DNA of 13,342 nt from an uncultured Collinsella sp. Its GTDB lineage: Bacteria; Actinomycetota; Coriobacteriia; Coriobacteriales; Coriobacteriaceae. A model generated the notes under the pieces. That model searched no databases. It was not told the DNA's origin and worked only from the letters and a program-made list of their open reading frames with translations. Numbering within the stretch: position 1 is the stretch's first letter; the number at the start of each line of letters is the position of its first letter. Shown here in pieces: positions 1-6,742 of this stretch. Both the position numbers and the translations under genes were made by a program. The stretch spans positions 1-13,342 of the forward strand of contig CABUHP010000026.1 of NCBI GenBank assembly GCA_902491415.1. The letters run 5' to 3'.

Positions 1-751
1 TATCTGCTTCCGAGAGTGAGTCCGCAAGCTCGTCGAGCGCTCGGGTGTCATCGGATACCTTGGCATACATGGTGGGATCAAAGGCATCTGTAAGCTTAGG
101 CGCCACCGCGTGGAAACAAGCGTCGCCGCATCCGGAGACACGCTGCGCCCGCGAGAGCGCGCATGCCATAAACCCAACTGTGCGAAACGCCTTGCCGTGC
201 GACAGGCATGCCTCAAACAGCGGACGGCTATACATCACGCCAGAGACTTGAGCAACCAAGCCGCCTAAAATCAACTGAGGCAGCCCGGCCACCATCGAAG
301 ATTTGCTATCAATGGAAATATGAGTAGCATCCAAGACGCGCGAATGGCGCTCTCGATGTGCATCATAGCGGTCGAGCGACACCGTGGGGAACACTATGTC
401 TGCCGCAGTATCGCACGCGATATCGACCATCTTGGAAAGGGATTGCGGAGCAAACCACTCATCGGCGTTCATGGCGATGATTTGAGAGCCGCGCGAGGCA
501 GCAAAACCGGCACGAAGACACGCGCCGCGCGTCGCGTCCTCGACGTCAATCAAATCAATATGGATGTCCCTGTCGGCAGCAACTTGAAGCGAATGGCGCA
601 CACCGGGCGCAGTATCGCGACAGACAACGACAATCTGCAAATCGTAGAGGTCTTGGTTCTGGATACTCTCGAGCGCACGCATCGCATAGCTGGGCGAACC
701 TTCTACCACAAGGATCACCGAAAGTCGCGGATGCGAGCCACGTCGAACCAA
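1..751 (-). CDS. Family 2 (GT-A fold) glycosyltransferase, 3' end off the window
   Basis: The frame is open for 250 codons from a TTG start to the window edge with no stop, so the C-terminus is missing. The N-terminus reads PRLSVILVVEGSPSYAMRAL (residues 8-27), the first beta strand and helix of a GT2 nucleotide-sugar-binding domain. The DXD region follows as MNADEWFAPQSLSKMV (94-109). Family 2 enzymes move a sugar from a nucleotide-sugar to an acceptor such as a cell-wall polymer or glycolipid; the substrate here cannot be told. The first DXD residue is Asn95 rather than Asp (N-A-D97). The TTG start is chosen because GAGAGGA lies at 760-766, eight bases upstream, an in-frame TGA lies 27 bases upstream, and later starts would cut the first beta strand. 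Codon use is less biased than in the ribosomal genes (ATA, TTA, AGG and CGA all occur). It lies 161 bases after truA; co-transcription is unproven. Confidence 0.75.
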   Translation of the reverse strand, partial: MVRRGSHPRLSVILVVEGSPSYAMRALESIQNQDLYDLQIVVVCRDTAPGVRHSLQVAADRDIHIDLIDVEDATRGACLRAGFAASRGSQIIAMNADEWFAPQSLSKMVDIACDTAADIVFPTVSLDRYDAHRERHSRVLDATHISIDSKSSMVAGLPQLILGGLVAQVSGVMYSRPLFEACLSHGKAFRTVGFMACALSRAQRVSGCGDACFHAVAPKLTDAFDPTMYAKVSDDTRALDELADSLSEAD

Positions 752-912
752 ATTATCCGTCCTCTCGACAGCAATGAATCAAACCGTGGTTCATGGTACA
801 CCCCGGCAATAAAAGCAATGAGACACCGGTTGCATTGCACGCCAAGAACAGATGTTGCACACGCGCAGCCCACAGATGACAGGTGTCGACGCACGACACG
901 TCGAGCCCTCCC

Positions 913-1737
913 CTAGTCGAGCACGACAAGCTCGGCGGGATCGTAATCCACGCCCATAAACGTAAGGCCGCAGGCAGGAGCCGTGGGGCCCGCAGCGGTG
1001 CGGTCGCAAGCATCGATAACCTCGCGCATCCACTCGGGTTCACGGCGATGCATGCCAATCTCGACAAGCGTGCCCACGATCGTACGGACCATCGAATGCA
1101 GAAACGCATTTCCCTCGATGGTGAACGTCAGGATGTCCTCGCCAAACGCAACCTCATGGCCAAACTCGGCACGCATCACGCAGCGATGCGTGGGCTTGCC
1201 AACGGCCGAAGCGACCTTGCAAAAGCTTTTAAAGTCCCGCTCGCCCAGCAGTGCGGGGCAGGCAGCAGACATAGCCTCAACATCCAAGGGATAGCGATGC
1301 CACCACACGGCACCGCGGGACAGCACAGGGCGCGCATCTCGATCGGCAATGCGGTATGTATACGTACGGGAACGCGCGTCAAAACGCGCAGAAAAGCCTT
1401 TACGGGCCTTGTAGACCTCGTTAATGGCGATATCTTTGGGCAGCAGGGCATCCATAGCCCGCAGCCACCTACGGCGCGTACAAGCGAGCTCAGCGTCCGT
1501 TACGGGCACGCTGATGTACTGAGCCACGGCATGCACGCCGGCATCGGTACGCCCCGCGCACGTCAGATCGACCGGGCGGCGAAGCAGCGTCTCGATGGCT
1601 CGACGTAGCTCACCCGCAACCGTCGTCTGTCCCGGCTGCTCGGCAAATCCGCTATACGACGAGCCATCATAGGCCACGCGAAATACGAGTGTGGCGTCAA
1701 GCTCGGAAATCGAATTGAAATCAGACGGCGCAGTCAT
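913..1737 (-). CDS. truA: tRNA pseudouridine(38-40) synthase TruA
   Basis: TruA isomerises uridines 38, 39 and 40 in the anticodon arm of tRNAs to pseudouridine in the cytoplasm. The protein is 274 residues, normal for the family. The catalytic motif RTDAGVHA is at 63-70 with the nucleophile Asp65. Other family blocks are FSARFDARSRTYTYRI (115-130), FLHSMVRTIVGTLVEIG (212-228) and GPTAPACGL (250-258). The ATG at 1737 is preferred over an in-frame TTG at 1752 because GGGAG sits five bases before it and the TTG has no ribosome binding site. truA follows rplQ, as in many Gram-positives, but a strong terminator lies between them. Its expression therefore needs read-through or a promoter I do not see in the 36 bases left. 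Confidence 0.96.
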   Translation of the reverse strand: MTAPSDFNSISELDATLVFRVAYDGSSYSGFAEQPGQTTVAGELRRAIETLLRRPVDLTCAGRTDAGVHAVAQYISVPVTDAELACTRRRWLRAMDALLPKDIAINEVYKARKGFSARFDARSRTYTYRIADRDARPVLSRGAVWWHRYPLDVEAMSAACPALLGERDFKSFCKVASAVGKPTHRCVMRAEFGHEVAFGEDILTFTIEGNAFLHSMVRTIVGTLVEIGMHRREPEWMREVIDACDRTAAGPTAPACGLTFMGVDYDPAELVVLD

Positions 1738-1772
1738 GGGCGCTCCCAACAAACAAGCAACGGTATCGCGAC

Positions 1773-1803
1773 AAAAAAAGAGGGGTACGCGAACGTACCC
1801 CTC
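1773..1803 (-). terminator. Intrinsic terminator after rplQ
   Basis: On the minus strand a perfect 10-base-pair stem (GAGGGGTACG / CGTACCCCTC, 1794-1803 with 1780-1789) encloses a TTCG loop and runs straight into seven T (1773-1779). This is a textbook rho-independent terminator. The plus strand has no T-run after the stem, so it acts on leftward transcripts only. It closes the ribosomal/rpoA operon 27 bases after the rplQ stop. Confidence 0.95.
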
Positions 1804-1829
1804 GAATATAGCCTATGCAGACGGAATGT

Positions 1830-2297
1830 CTACTCAGCGGTCTCCTCGACAGCAGTCTCCTCGACAGCCTCGACCTTCTTGGGAGCAGCGGCCTTCTTGG
1901 GGGCCGGAGCAGCCTTCTTGGCCTTAGGCGTGCAAGGCTCGGTGACGAGCTCCATGATAACGATGGGAGCGTTATCGCCCTTACGGTTACCGAGCTTCAT
2001 GATGCGGGTGTAACCGCCGTTGCGGTCCTGCCACATGCCCTGAGCAGCCTTGTCGAAGATCTCGGCAACGAGCTGCTTATCGCCGAGCTTGGCGATAGCC
2101 AGACGACGAGAGTGCAGGTCGCCCTTCTTGGCCCAGGTGATGATCGGATCGACGACCGAACGCAGCGCCTTAGCGCGGGTCTCGGTGGTCTTGATGCGGT
2201 CGTTCTCGAAGAGGGCCTTAGCAAGGCTCTTCTTCATGGCCTTGGTGTGGCTCGCATCGGTGCCGAGCTTCAGGCCCTTCTTAACGTTGTGACGCAT
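1830..2297 (-). CDS. rplQ: Large ribosomal subunit protein bL17
   Basis: bL17 is a 50S protein near the exit-tunnel side of the subunit. The N-terminus MRHNVKKGLKLGTD and the block TTETRAKALRSVVDPIIT (37-54) are diagnostic. The conserved core ends near residue 120. Beyond it is a tail of about 35 residues rich in Lys, Ala and Pro, then Glu (KKAAPAPKKAAAPKK, then VEETAVEETAE), probably disordered. The last part is encoded by a 15-base tandem duplication (1836-1865). Many bL17 proteins stop near 117-125 residues, so 155 is long. GAGGAG lies ten bases before the ATG. It is the last gene before the terminator and lies 30 bases after rpoA. Confidence 0.97.
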   Translation of the reverse strand: MRHNVKKGLKLGTDASHTKAMKKSLAKALFENDRIKTTETRAKALRSVVDPIITWAKKGDLHSRRLAIAKLGDKQLVAEIFDKAAQGMWQDRNGGYTRIMKLGNRKGDNAPIVIMELVTEPCTPKAKKAAPAPKKAAAPKKVEAVEETAVEETAE

Positions 2298-2327
2298 GGT
2301 CTAGTTTCTCCTCAAATATGCGAAGCA

Positions 2328-3269
2328 TTAAGCCTTCAGGCTCAGGCCCATGGACTCAAGCTTGTCCTTCACTTCCTCGATCGACTTAACACCGAAGTTA
2401 CGGATGTTGAGCAGATCGTTCTCCGAGAACTCAACGAGCTGACGGACCGAGTGAATGCTGGCGCGCTTAAGGCAGTTGTAGGAACGGACGGAAAGGTCCA
2501 GATCCTCGATCTGCTTGTCCAGCTCGGCGTTGTCGTTGGTGACCTCGGGAGCGAAGATCGAAGCCTCCTCCTCGACCTCGGGGGTCTCGGCAAGGTTCAT
2601 AAAGGCGGCCATATGCTGGTTGATGATATTGGCAGCCTGGACCACGGCGTCGCGCGGAGCGATGGAGCCGTTGGTCTCGATCTCGAGGACAAGGCGGTCG
2701 TAGTCGGTGTGCTGACCGACACGGCAAGCCTCAACGAGCTTGGCGCAACGGGAAACCGGCGAGTACAGCGAGTCGACGTGGATCACACCGATGGGATCGT
2801 TGTCGCGCTTGTTGGCCTCGCCAGAAACATAGCCGCGTCCATAGCCGATGCGCATGCTCATGGTGAGATGGCCACCCTCGGTGAGCGTAGCAATGTGCTG
2901 CTCGGGGTTGACCAGCTCAAACTCGGACGGAATAAAGAAGTCCGCACCGGTGACCTCGCAGGGGCCGTCAACAGAAATGGTGGCGGTCGCCTCGTCGGTC
3001 GTGCCGAGAGCCCTGAAGACAAGACCCTTGACATTCAGGACGATGTCGGTGACATCCTCGACCATGTTAGGGATGGTCATGAACTCGTGCTGCGCACCAT
3101 CGATCTGAATAGCCTCGACGGCGGCACCCTCGAGCGAGGACAGAAGAACGCGACGAAGGGAGTTACCCAGCGTATCGCCGTAACCACGCTCGAGCGGCTC
3201 GACGGAGACACGAGCAGACGTCTCGTTGATCTCTTCGACCTGAACCTGAGGCCTAATGAATTCTGACAT
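2328..3269 (-). CDS. rpoA: DNA-directed RNA polymerase subunit alpha
   Basis: Alpha dimerises to start RNA polymerase assembly, and its C-terminal domain touches UP elements and activators. The 313-residue length is normal. The dimerisation domain (about 1-230) carries ERGYGDTLGNSLRRVLLSSL (27-46). An acidic linker (about 231-255) leads to the C-terminal domain with LSVRSYNCLKRA (259-270) and NFGVKSIEEV (291-300). The DNA-contacting residues (Arg262, Asn265, Cys266, Lys268, Gly293, Lys295, Ser296) match those known from E. coli, so normal UP-element reading is expected. GGAGGT stands six bases before the ATG. It sits in the alpha operon between rpsD and rplQ. Confidence 0.98.
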   Translation of the reverse strand: MSEFIRPQVQVEEINETSARVSVEPLERGYGDTLGNSLRRVLLSSLEGAAVEAIQIDGAQHEFMTIPNMVEDVTDIVLNVKGLVFRALGTTDEATATISVDGPCEVTGADFFIPSEFELVNPEQHIATLTEGGHLTMSMRIGYGRGYVSGEANKRDNDPIGVIHVDSLYSPVSRCAKLVEACRVGQHTDYDRLVLEIETNGSIAPRDAVVQAANIINQHMAAFMNLAETPEVEEEASIFAPEVTNDNAELDKQIEDLDLSVRSYNCLKRASIHSVRQLVEFSENDLLNIRNFGVKSIEEVKDKLESMGLSLKA

Positions 3270-3301
3270 GTATTACCTCCAGCCTCAGCAGCCCGGATGG
3301 A

Positions 3302-3898
3302 CTACTTAGAGTAGAGCTCGACGATGAGCTGCTCGTTGATATCACCGCTGATCTGCTCACGCGTCGGCAGAGCGAGCACGTTACCAGACAGCTTCTCGAT
3401 ATCGACCTCGAGCCAGCCAGGAACCTCAAAGCGCTCGGAGGAAATCAGGGCCTCCTTGATGGGGAGGAGGTCACGGAACTTCTCGCCGACAGCGACGACG
3501 TCGCCGGCCTTGACGCGGTAGGACGGGATGTCCACGCGCTTGCCGTTCACGGTGAAGTGACCGTGACGGACGGACTGACGAGCCTCTTTGCGGGTACGGG
3601 CGAAGCCAAGACGGAAGACGACGTTGTCGAGGCGAGACTCAAGGATGATCATGAGGTTCTCACCGGTGACGCCGTTCATCTTACGGGCCTTGTTGAAGTA
3701 GCCGTGGAACTGCTTCTCCAGAACGCCATAGATGAACTTGACCTTCTGCTTCTCGCGCAGCTGCATGCCGTACTCAGATTCCTTGCGACGGCGCTTGGGC
3801 TGACGGATAGATTCCTTCTTGCTGCTGTAACCGAGCTCAGCGGGATCGATCCCGAGCTGACGGCAGCGCTTAAGAACAGGAGTCCTGTCGATTGCCAT
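3302..3898 (-). CDS. rpsD: Small ribosomal subunit protein uS4
   Basis: uS4 is a primary 16S rRNA binder that starts 30S assembly. In many bacteria it also represses its own operon. The protein is 198 residues. The S4 RNA-binding fold lies near 88-150 (SRLDNVVFRLGFARTRKEAR, then GHFTVNGKRVDIPSYRV). The N-terminal region has one cysteine only (Cys12), so this is the zinc-free form. An AAAGGAT ribosome binding site precedes the ATG, and rpsK ends 19 bases upstream. If uS4 is autoregulatory here, the structured region before rpmJ (4889-4978) is a candidate target; that is inference. Confidence 0.98.
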   Translation of the reverse strand: MAIDRTPVLKRCRQLGIDPAELGYSSKKESIRQPKRRRKESEYGMQLREKQKVKFIYGVLEKQFHGYFNKARKMNGVTGENLMIILESRLDNVVFRLGFARTRKEARQSVRHGHFTVNGKRVDIPSYRVKAGDVVAVGEKFRDLLPIKEALISSERFEVPGWLEVDIEKLSGNVLALPTREQISGDINEQLIVELYSK

Positions 3899-3917
3899 AT
3901 TGATACGATCCTTTCAG

Positions 3918-4322
3918 TTACACGCGGCGACGCTTCTTGGGGCGGCAGCCGTTGTGCGGGATGGGGGTCTTGTCCTGGATGCTCGAGACCTCGAGGCCAG
4001 CAGCCTGGAGGGAGCGGATGGCGGTCTCACGACCGGAGCCGGGGCCCTTGACGAAGACGGAAACCTTCTTCATACCGTGCTCCATGGCCTGCTTGGCAGC
4101 AGCCTCGGCAGCCATCTGGGCAGCGAACGGCGTGGACTTACGGGAGCCCTTGAAGCCCACCTGGCCAGCCGACTTCCAGGAAATGACGTTGCCCTGGGGA
4201 TCGGTGATCGAAACGATCGTGTTGTTGAACGTAGAACGAATGTGAGCCTGGCCCACGGAAATGTTCTTACGGTCCGCGCGCTTCAGACGGGCAGCGCGAA
4301 CGTTCTTCTTAGCAGTAGCCAT
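3918..4322 (-). CDS. rpsK: Small ribosomal subunit protein uS11
   Basis: uS11 lies on the 30S platform near the mRNA exit and the E site. The 134-residue sequence shows the family blocks [20 protein letters not shown] (26-45), [14 protein letters not shown] and the terminal [18 protein letters not shown]. The N-terminal 15 residues are basic and probably flexible, as usual. AAGGAG overlapping the rpsM stop serves the ATG, eight bases away. It sits 14 bases after rpsM and 19 before rpsD. Confidence 0.98.
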   Translation of the reverse strand: MATAKKNVRAARLKRADRKNISVGQAHIRSTFNNTIVSITDPQGNVISWKSAGQVGFKGSRKSTPFAAQMAAEAAAKQAMEHGMKKVSVFVKGPGSGRETAIRSLQAAGLEVSSIQDKTPIPHNGCRPKKRRRV

Positions 4323-4336
4323 CTATCTAGCGCTCC

Positions 4337-4711
4337 TTATTTCTTCTTCTTAGCACCGATCTGACGCTTCGGGCCCTTGCGGGTACGAGCGTTAGTGTGG
4401 GTGCGCTGGCCGCGGACCGGGAGGCCCTTGCGGTGACGAAGGCCGCGGTTGCAGCCGATGTCCATAAGGCGCTTGACGTTCTGGTTGCGCTCACGGCGGA
4501 GGTCGCCCTCAACCATGATCTGGTTCTTATCGATATAATCGCGGATGGCGTTAACCTCATCCTCGGTGAGGTCCTTAACGCGCGTATCCACGTTAACGTT
4601 GCACTCGACGCAGATCTTCGTCGCAGTGGTGCGGCCGATGCCGTAAATGTAGGTCAGACCGATCTCAACGCGCTTCTCACGCGGGAGGTCGACACCATTA
4701 ATACGGGCCAA
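4337..4711 (-). CDS. rpsM: Small ribosomal subunit protein uS13
   Basis: uS13 sits at the top of the 30S head and forms an intersubunit bridge and P-site tRNA contacts. The protein is 124 residues: [20 protein letters not shown] at the start, [10 protein letters not shown] (helix-two-turn-helix) next, and the basic tail [20 protein letters not shown]. It ends in a Lys run. The start codon is TTG, fixed by GAGAGGAG seven bases upstream and by the universally conserved N-terminus. TTG is unusual for a highly expressed ribosomal gene. rpmJ ends 14 bases upstream. Confidence 0.97.
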   Translation of the reverse strand: MARINGVDLPREKRVEIGLTYIYGIGRTTATKICVECNVNVDTRVKDLTEDEVNAIRDYIDKNQIMVEGDLRRERNQNVKRLMDIGCNRGLRHRKGLPVRGQRTHTNARTRKGPKRQIGAKKKK

Positions 4712-4725
4712 CGTAGTCTCCTCTC

Positions 4726-4839
4726 TTAACCCTGACGCTGCTTATGACGGGGGTTCTCGCAAATGACGAGGACCTTGCCATGGCGCCTAATGATTTTGCA
4801 CTTATCGCACATCTTCTTGACCGAAGGACGTACCTTCAT
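4726..4839 (-). CDS. rpmJ: Large ribosomal subunit protein bL36, zinc-ribbon form
   Basis: This 37-residue protein begins [19 protein letters not shown] and ends NPRHKQRQG. Cys11, Cys14, Cys27 and His32 form the CCCH zinc site of the zinc-containing form of bL36. bL36 binds 23S rRNA late in 50S assembly. A GAAAGGAAG ribosome binding site precedes the ATG. Position between infA and rpsM is canonical. A 150-base structured gap separates it from infA, so it may be the first gene of a separately controlled alpha transcript. Confidence 0.97.
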   Translation of the reverse strand: MKVRPSVKKMCDKCKIIRRHGKVLVICENPRHKQRQG

Positions 4840-4888
4840 CGTTCTTCCTTTCGGTAGCGCTCAAACTACTTCCCTACTATCTACTCGC

Positions 4889-4978
4889 CCAGCCGCAGGC
4901 GTTTAAAACTATGGCTGGTCTTCACACACAATCCGACCGTAGGTTGAGCTAAGCCTGCAGTCGGAAATGGAGTGCGTG
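4889..4978 (-). promoter_or_regulatory. Structured RNA region between infA and rpmJ
   Basis: The minus-strand transcript can form a long stem right after infA. CACGCAC pairs with GTGTGTG (4972-4978 with 4922-4928, one G-U). After a small internal loop, TCCGACTG pairs with CGGTCGGA (one G-U), and after one mismatch AGG pairs with CCT. That is about 18 pairs with a 10-base apical loop. A second weaker stem (CCAGCC / GGCTGG, 4913-4918 with 4889-4894) follows. There is no T-run, so it is not a classic terminator. It sits where an alpha-operon leader would be expected; uS4 control, RNase processing or attenuation are possible. I found no convincing promoter inside it. Confidence 0.5.
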
Positions 4979-4989
4979 TATGCGTGCCG

Positions 4990-5208
4990 CTATTTGTAGC
5001 GATAGGTGATGCGGCCGCGGGTCAGGTCGTACGGGGAAAGCTCCACGACAACCCTGTCACCGGGGAGAATACGGATGTAATTCATTCGGATCTTGCCAGA
5101 AATGTTGCACAGAACCGAATGACCGTTCTCGAGCTCGACCTTAAACATGGCGTTGGGCAGCGGTTCCTTTACCGTACCCTCGAGCTCAATTGCGTCTTCC
5201 TTCTTCAC
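4990..5208 (-). CDS. infA: Translation initiation factor IF-1
   Basis: IF-1 is a single OB-fold protein that binds the 30S A site with IF-2 and IF-3 during initiation. The blocks [38 protein letters not shown] and [15 protein letters not shown] cover the whole family. I chose the GTG at 5208, giving 72 residues beginning [13 protein letters not shown], which matches the usual IF-1 N-terminus and length. A TTG at 5214 would add two residues; both could be served by the AGAAAG upstream, so the start is uncertain by two codons. A putative promoter lies 40 bases upstream. The 98-base gap after map suggests partly independent transcription. Confidence 0.96.
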   Translation of the reverse strand: MKKEDAIELEGTVKEPLPNAMFKVELENGHSVLCNISGKIRMNYIRILPGDRVVVELSPYDLTRGRITYRYK

Positions 5209-5247
5209 AAGCAATCATCTTTCTCTAGAAAACGACAGCGATTGAGT

Positions 5248-5276
5248 ATTCTACAATACGTATCCACGCATCGTAA
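5248..5276 (-). promoter_or_regulatory. Putative sigma-A promoter for infA
   Basis: On the minus strand TAGAAT (5248-5253, five of six consensus bases) lies 17 bases after TTACGA (5271-5276, three of six). This gives a start near 5241, a leader of about 33 bases, and a transcript beginning with infA. The -35 is weak, so this is a modest call. Confidence 0.4.
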
Positions 5277-5312
5277 TATCTTCGTAATGGCTCCACAACT
5301 AAATGGAACTTG

Positions 5313-6101
5313 TTACATTTCTCCGCCTTGGAGCGAACACCAAGCACCTTGCGCGTCGGTGGTGAGAATCACCGGACCGTCATTGGTAATGGCGACGGTA
5401 TTCTCGTAGTGCGCGGCGGGCAGGTGGTCGTTGGTCGTAACAATCCAACCGTCGGAGCCCGTGCTCACATGGTTGGAACCCATCGTAACCATCGGCTCGA
5501 TGGCAATGACCATGCCGGCCTGGAGGCGAACGCCCCTCCCCTTCTTTCCATAATTAGGAACGTTGGGGTCCTCGTGCATCACACGGCCAATGCCATGGCC
5601 CACATAATCACGAAGCACGCCGTAACCGTGAGACTCGGCGAGGGACTGAACGGCATAACCGACGTCCCCGATATGGTTACCGGGAACAGCCTGCTCGATG
5701 GCAGCCTTAAGGCAATCGCGCGTGACCTCGCACAAAGCCTTGGCTTCGGGCGTGGGGGTACCGACGAAAAACGTCCAAGCGTTATCGCCGACCCAACCGT
5801 CGACAACGGCTCCCGTATCAATGGAGATGATATCGCCATCGCGCAGAATCATGTCGGGGTTGGGAATACCGTGGACCACGGCATCGTTGATCGATGCGCA
5901 AATGGTCCCCGGGAACCCGCCGTAACCCTTAAAGGCCGGGGTGCCGCCATGCATGCGGATAATCTGCTCCGCGAGCTGATCGAGCTCAAAAGTCGAAACG
6001 CCGGGGCGCACCATGGCTCCAACGTGGCGGAGCGCCATCTTAGATAGCGCTCCTGCCTTCTTCATCTGCTCGATTTGCGTTGCAGACTTAATCTTGATCA
6101 T
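5313..6101 (-). CDS. map: Methionine aminopeptidase, type I
   Basis: The enzyme removes the N-terminal methionine from nascent proteins at the ribosome after deformylation. The 262-residue sequence has the pita-bread fold with the substrate His77 (DAVVHGIPN) and the dimetal ligands Asp95 (ISIDTG), Asp106 (VGDNAW), His169 (VGHGIG), Glu202 (AIEPM) and Glu233 (HYENTVAI), all intact. There is no N-terminal extension or zinc finger. The start ATG shares four bases with the adk stop (ATGA), so the pair is translationally coupled. secY, adk, map and infA in this order are common in Gram-positives. Confidence 0.98.
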   Translation of the reverse strand: MIKIKSATQIEQMKKAGALSKMALRHVGAMVRPGVSTFELDQLAEQIIRMHGGTPAFKGYGGFPGTICASINDAVVHGIPNPDMILRDGDIISIDTGAVVDGWVGDNAWTFFVGTPTPEAKALCEVTRDCLKAAIEQAVPGNHIGDVGYAVQSLAESHGYGVLRDYVGHGIGRVMHEDPNVPNYGKKGRGVRLQAGMVIAIEPMVTMGSNHVSTGSDGWIVTTNDHLPAAHYENTVAITNDGPVILTTDAQGAWCSLQGGEM

Positions 6102-6724
6102 AGACCGAGAGCCTCTTTGACATCCCCGTACACGGTCTCGCGAGCCTGGTCACCGTTGACCGACTTGAGCAGACCCTGGCCACGATAGTAGTCGACGAGC
6201 GGGCTCGTGGACTTCTCGTAGACGTCGAGACGGTTCTTGATGGTCTCGGGCTTGTCGTCGTCGCGCTGATACATCTCACCGGCGCACTTGGGGCAGGTGA
6301 CATCGGCGGCGGTGCCGGTGTAACCGCAGGCGCGGCAGGTGCGACGCGAAGACAGACGATCGATGATGACCTCGGGGGCCACATCGACCAGAAGGGCGCA
6401 ATCGATCTCGCGACCCATGGCGGAGAGCTCGGAATCGAGCGTCACAGCCTGGGCGGTGTTGCGCGGGAAGCCGTCGAGGATGAAGCCCTGCTGGGCGTCA
6501 TCGGCGGCAAGGCGCTCCTTGACAAGGTCGATCACGAGCTGGTCGGGAACGAGCTCGCCAGCGTCCATGTACTTCTTAGCCTGAATACCAAGCTCGGTGC
6601 CACCCTTGACGGCAGCACGCAGCAGGTCGCCCGTGGAAATGTGAGCGACGCCAAACTCGGCGACGAGCTCCTGTGCGACGGTGCCCTTACCGGCACCCGG
6701 AGCTCCGAGCAATACGAGGTTCAT
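6098..6724 (-). CDS. adk: Adenylate kinase with a short Cys4 zinc lid
   Basis: Adenylate kinase converts ATP plus AMP to two ADP in the cytoplasm. The P-loop GAPGAGKGT is at 7-15, the AMP-site STGDLLRAAV at 30-39, GFILDGFPRN at 80-89, and the lid arginines follow. The lid has two CxxC pairs (Cys130, Cys133, Cys144, Cys147), so zinc binding is expected. Ten residues separate the pairs, against about sixteen in the Bacillus enzymes I know. The protein is 208 residues from the ATG at 6724, chosen because GAGGAGG lies seven bases before it. An in-frame TTG two codons upstream sits too close to that site. It lies 18 bases after secY and overlaps map by four. Confidence 0.97.
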   Translation of the reverse strand: MNLVLLGAPGAGKGTVAQELVAEFGVAHISTGDLLRAAVKGGTELGIQAKKYMDAGELVPDQLVIDLVKERLAADDAQQGFILDGFPRNTAQAVTLDSELSAMGREIDCALLVDVAPEVIIDRLSSRRTCRACGYTGTAADVTCPKCAGEMYQRDDDKPETIKNRLDVYEKSTSPLVDYYRGQGLLKSVNGDQARETVYGDVKEALGL

Positions 6725-6742
6725 GAGCAATCCTCCTCTAGC

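Noticed and set aside
752..757. GATAAT as a -10 box just before the glycosyltransferase start
   Set aside because: The only -35-like hexamer (TTGATT) is 19 bases away, and the start of transcription would fall inside the coding region after the chosen start codon. The GAGAGGA site explains the position better.
883..1608. 241-codon plus-strand frame opposite truA
   Set aside because: truA is certain, with its catalytic motif and full length; this is its shadow.
1735..1752. TTG at 1752 as the truA start
   Set aside because: No ribosome binding site before it; the ATG at 1737 has GGGAG at the right distance and gives the normal N-terminus.
1815..3266. 483-codon open frame on the plus strand opposite rplQ and rpoA
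   Set aside because: It is the shadow of two certain genes with strong codon bias; its product is Leu/Asp/Val/Gly-rich without any domain, it runs through the terminator region, and it has no ribosome binding site of note.
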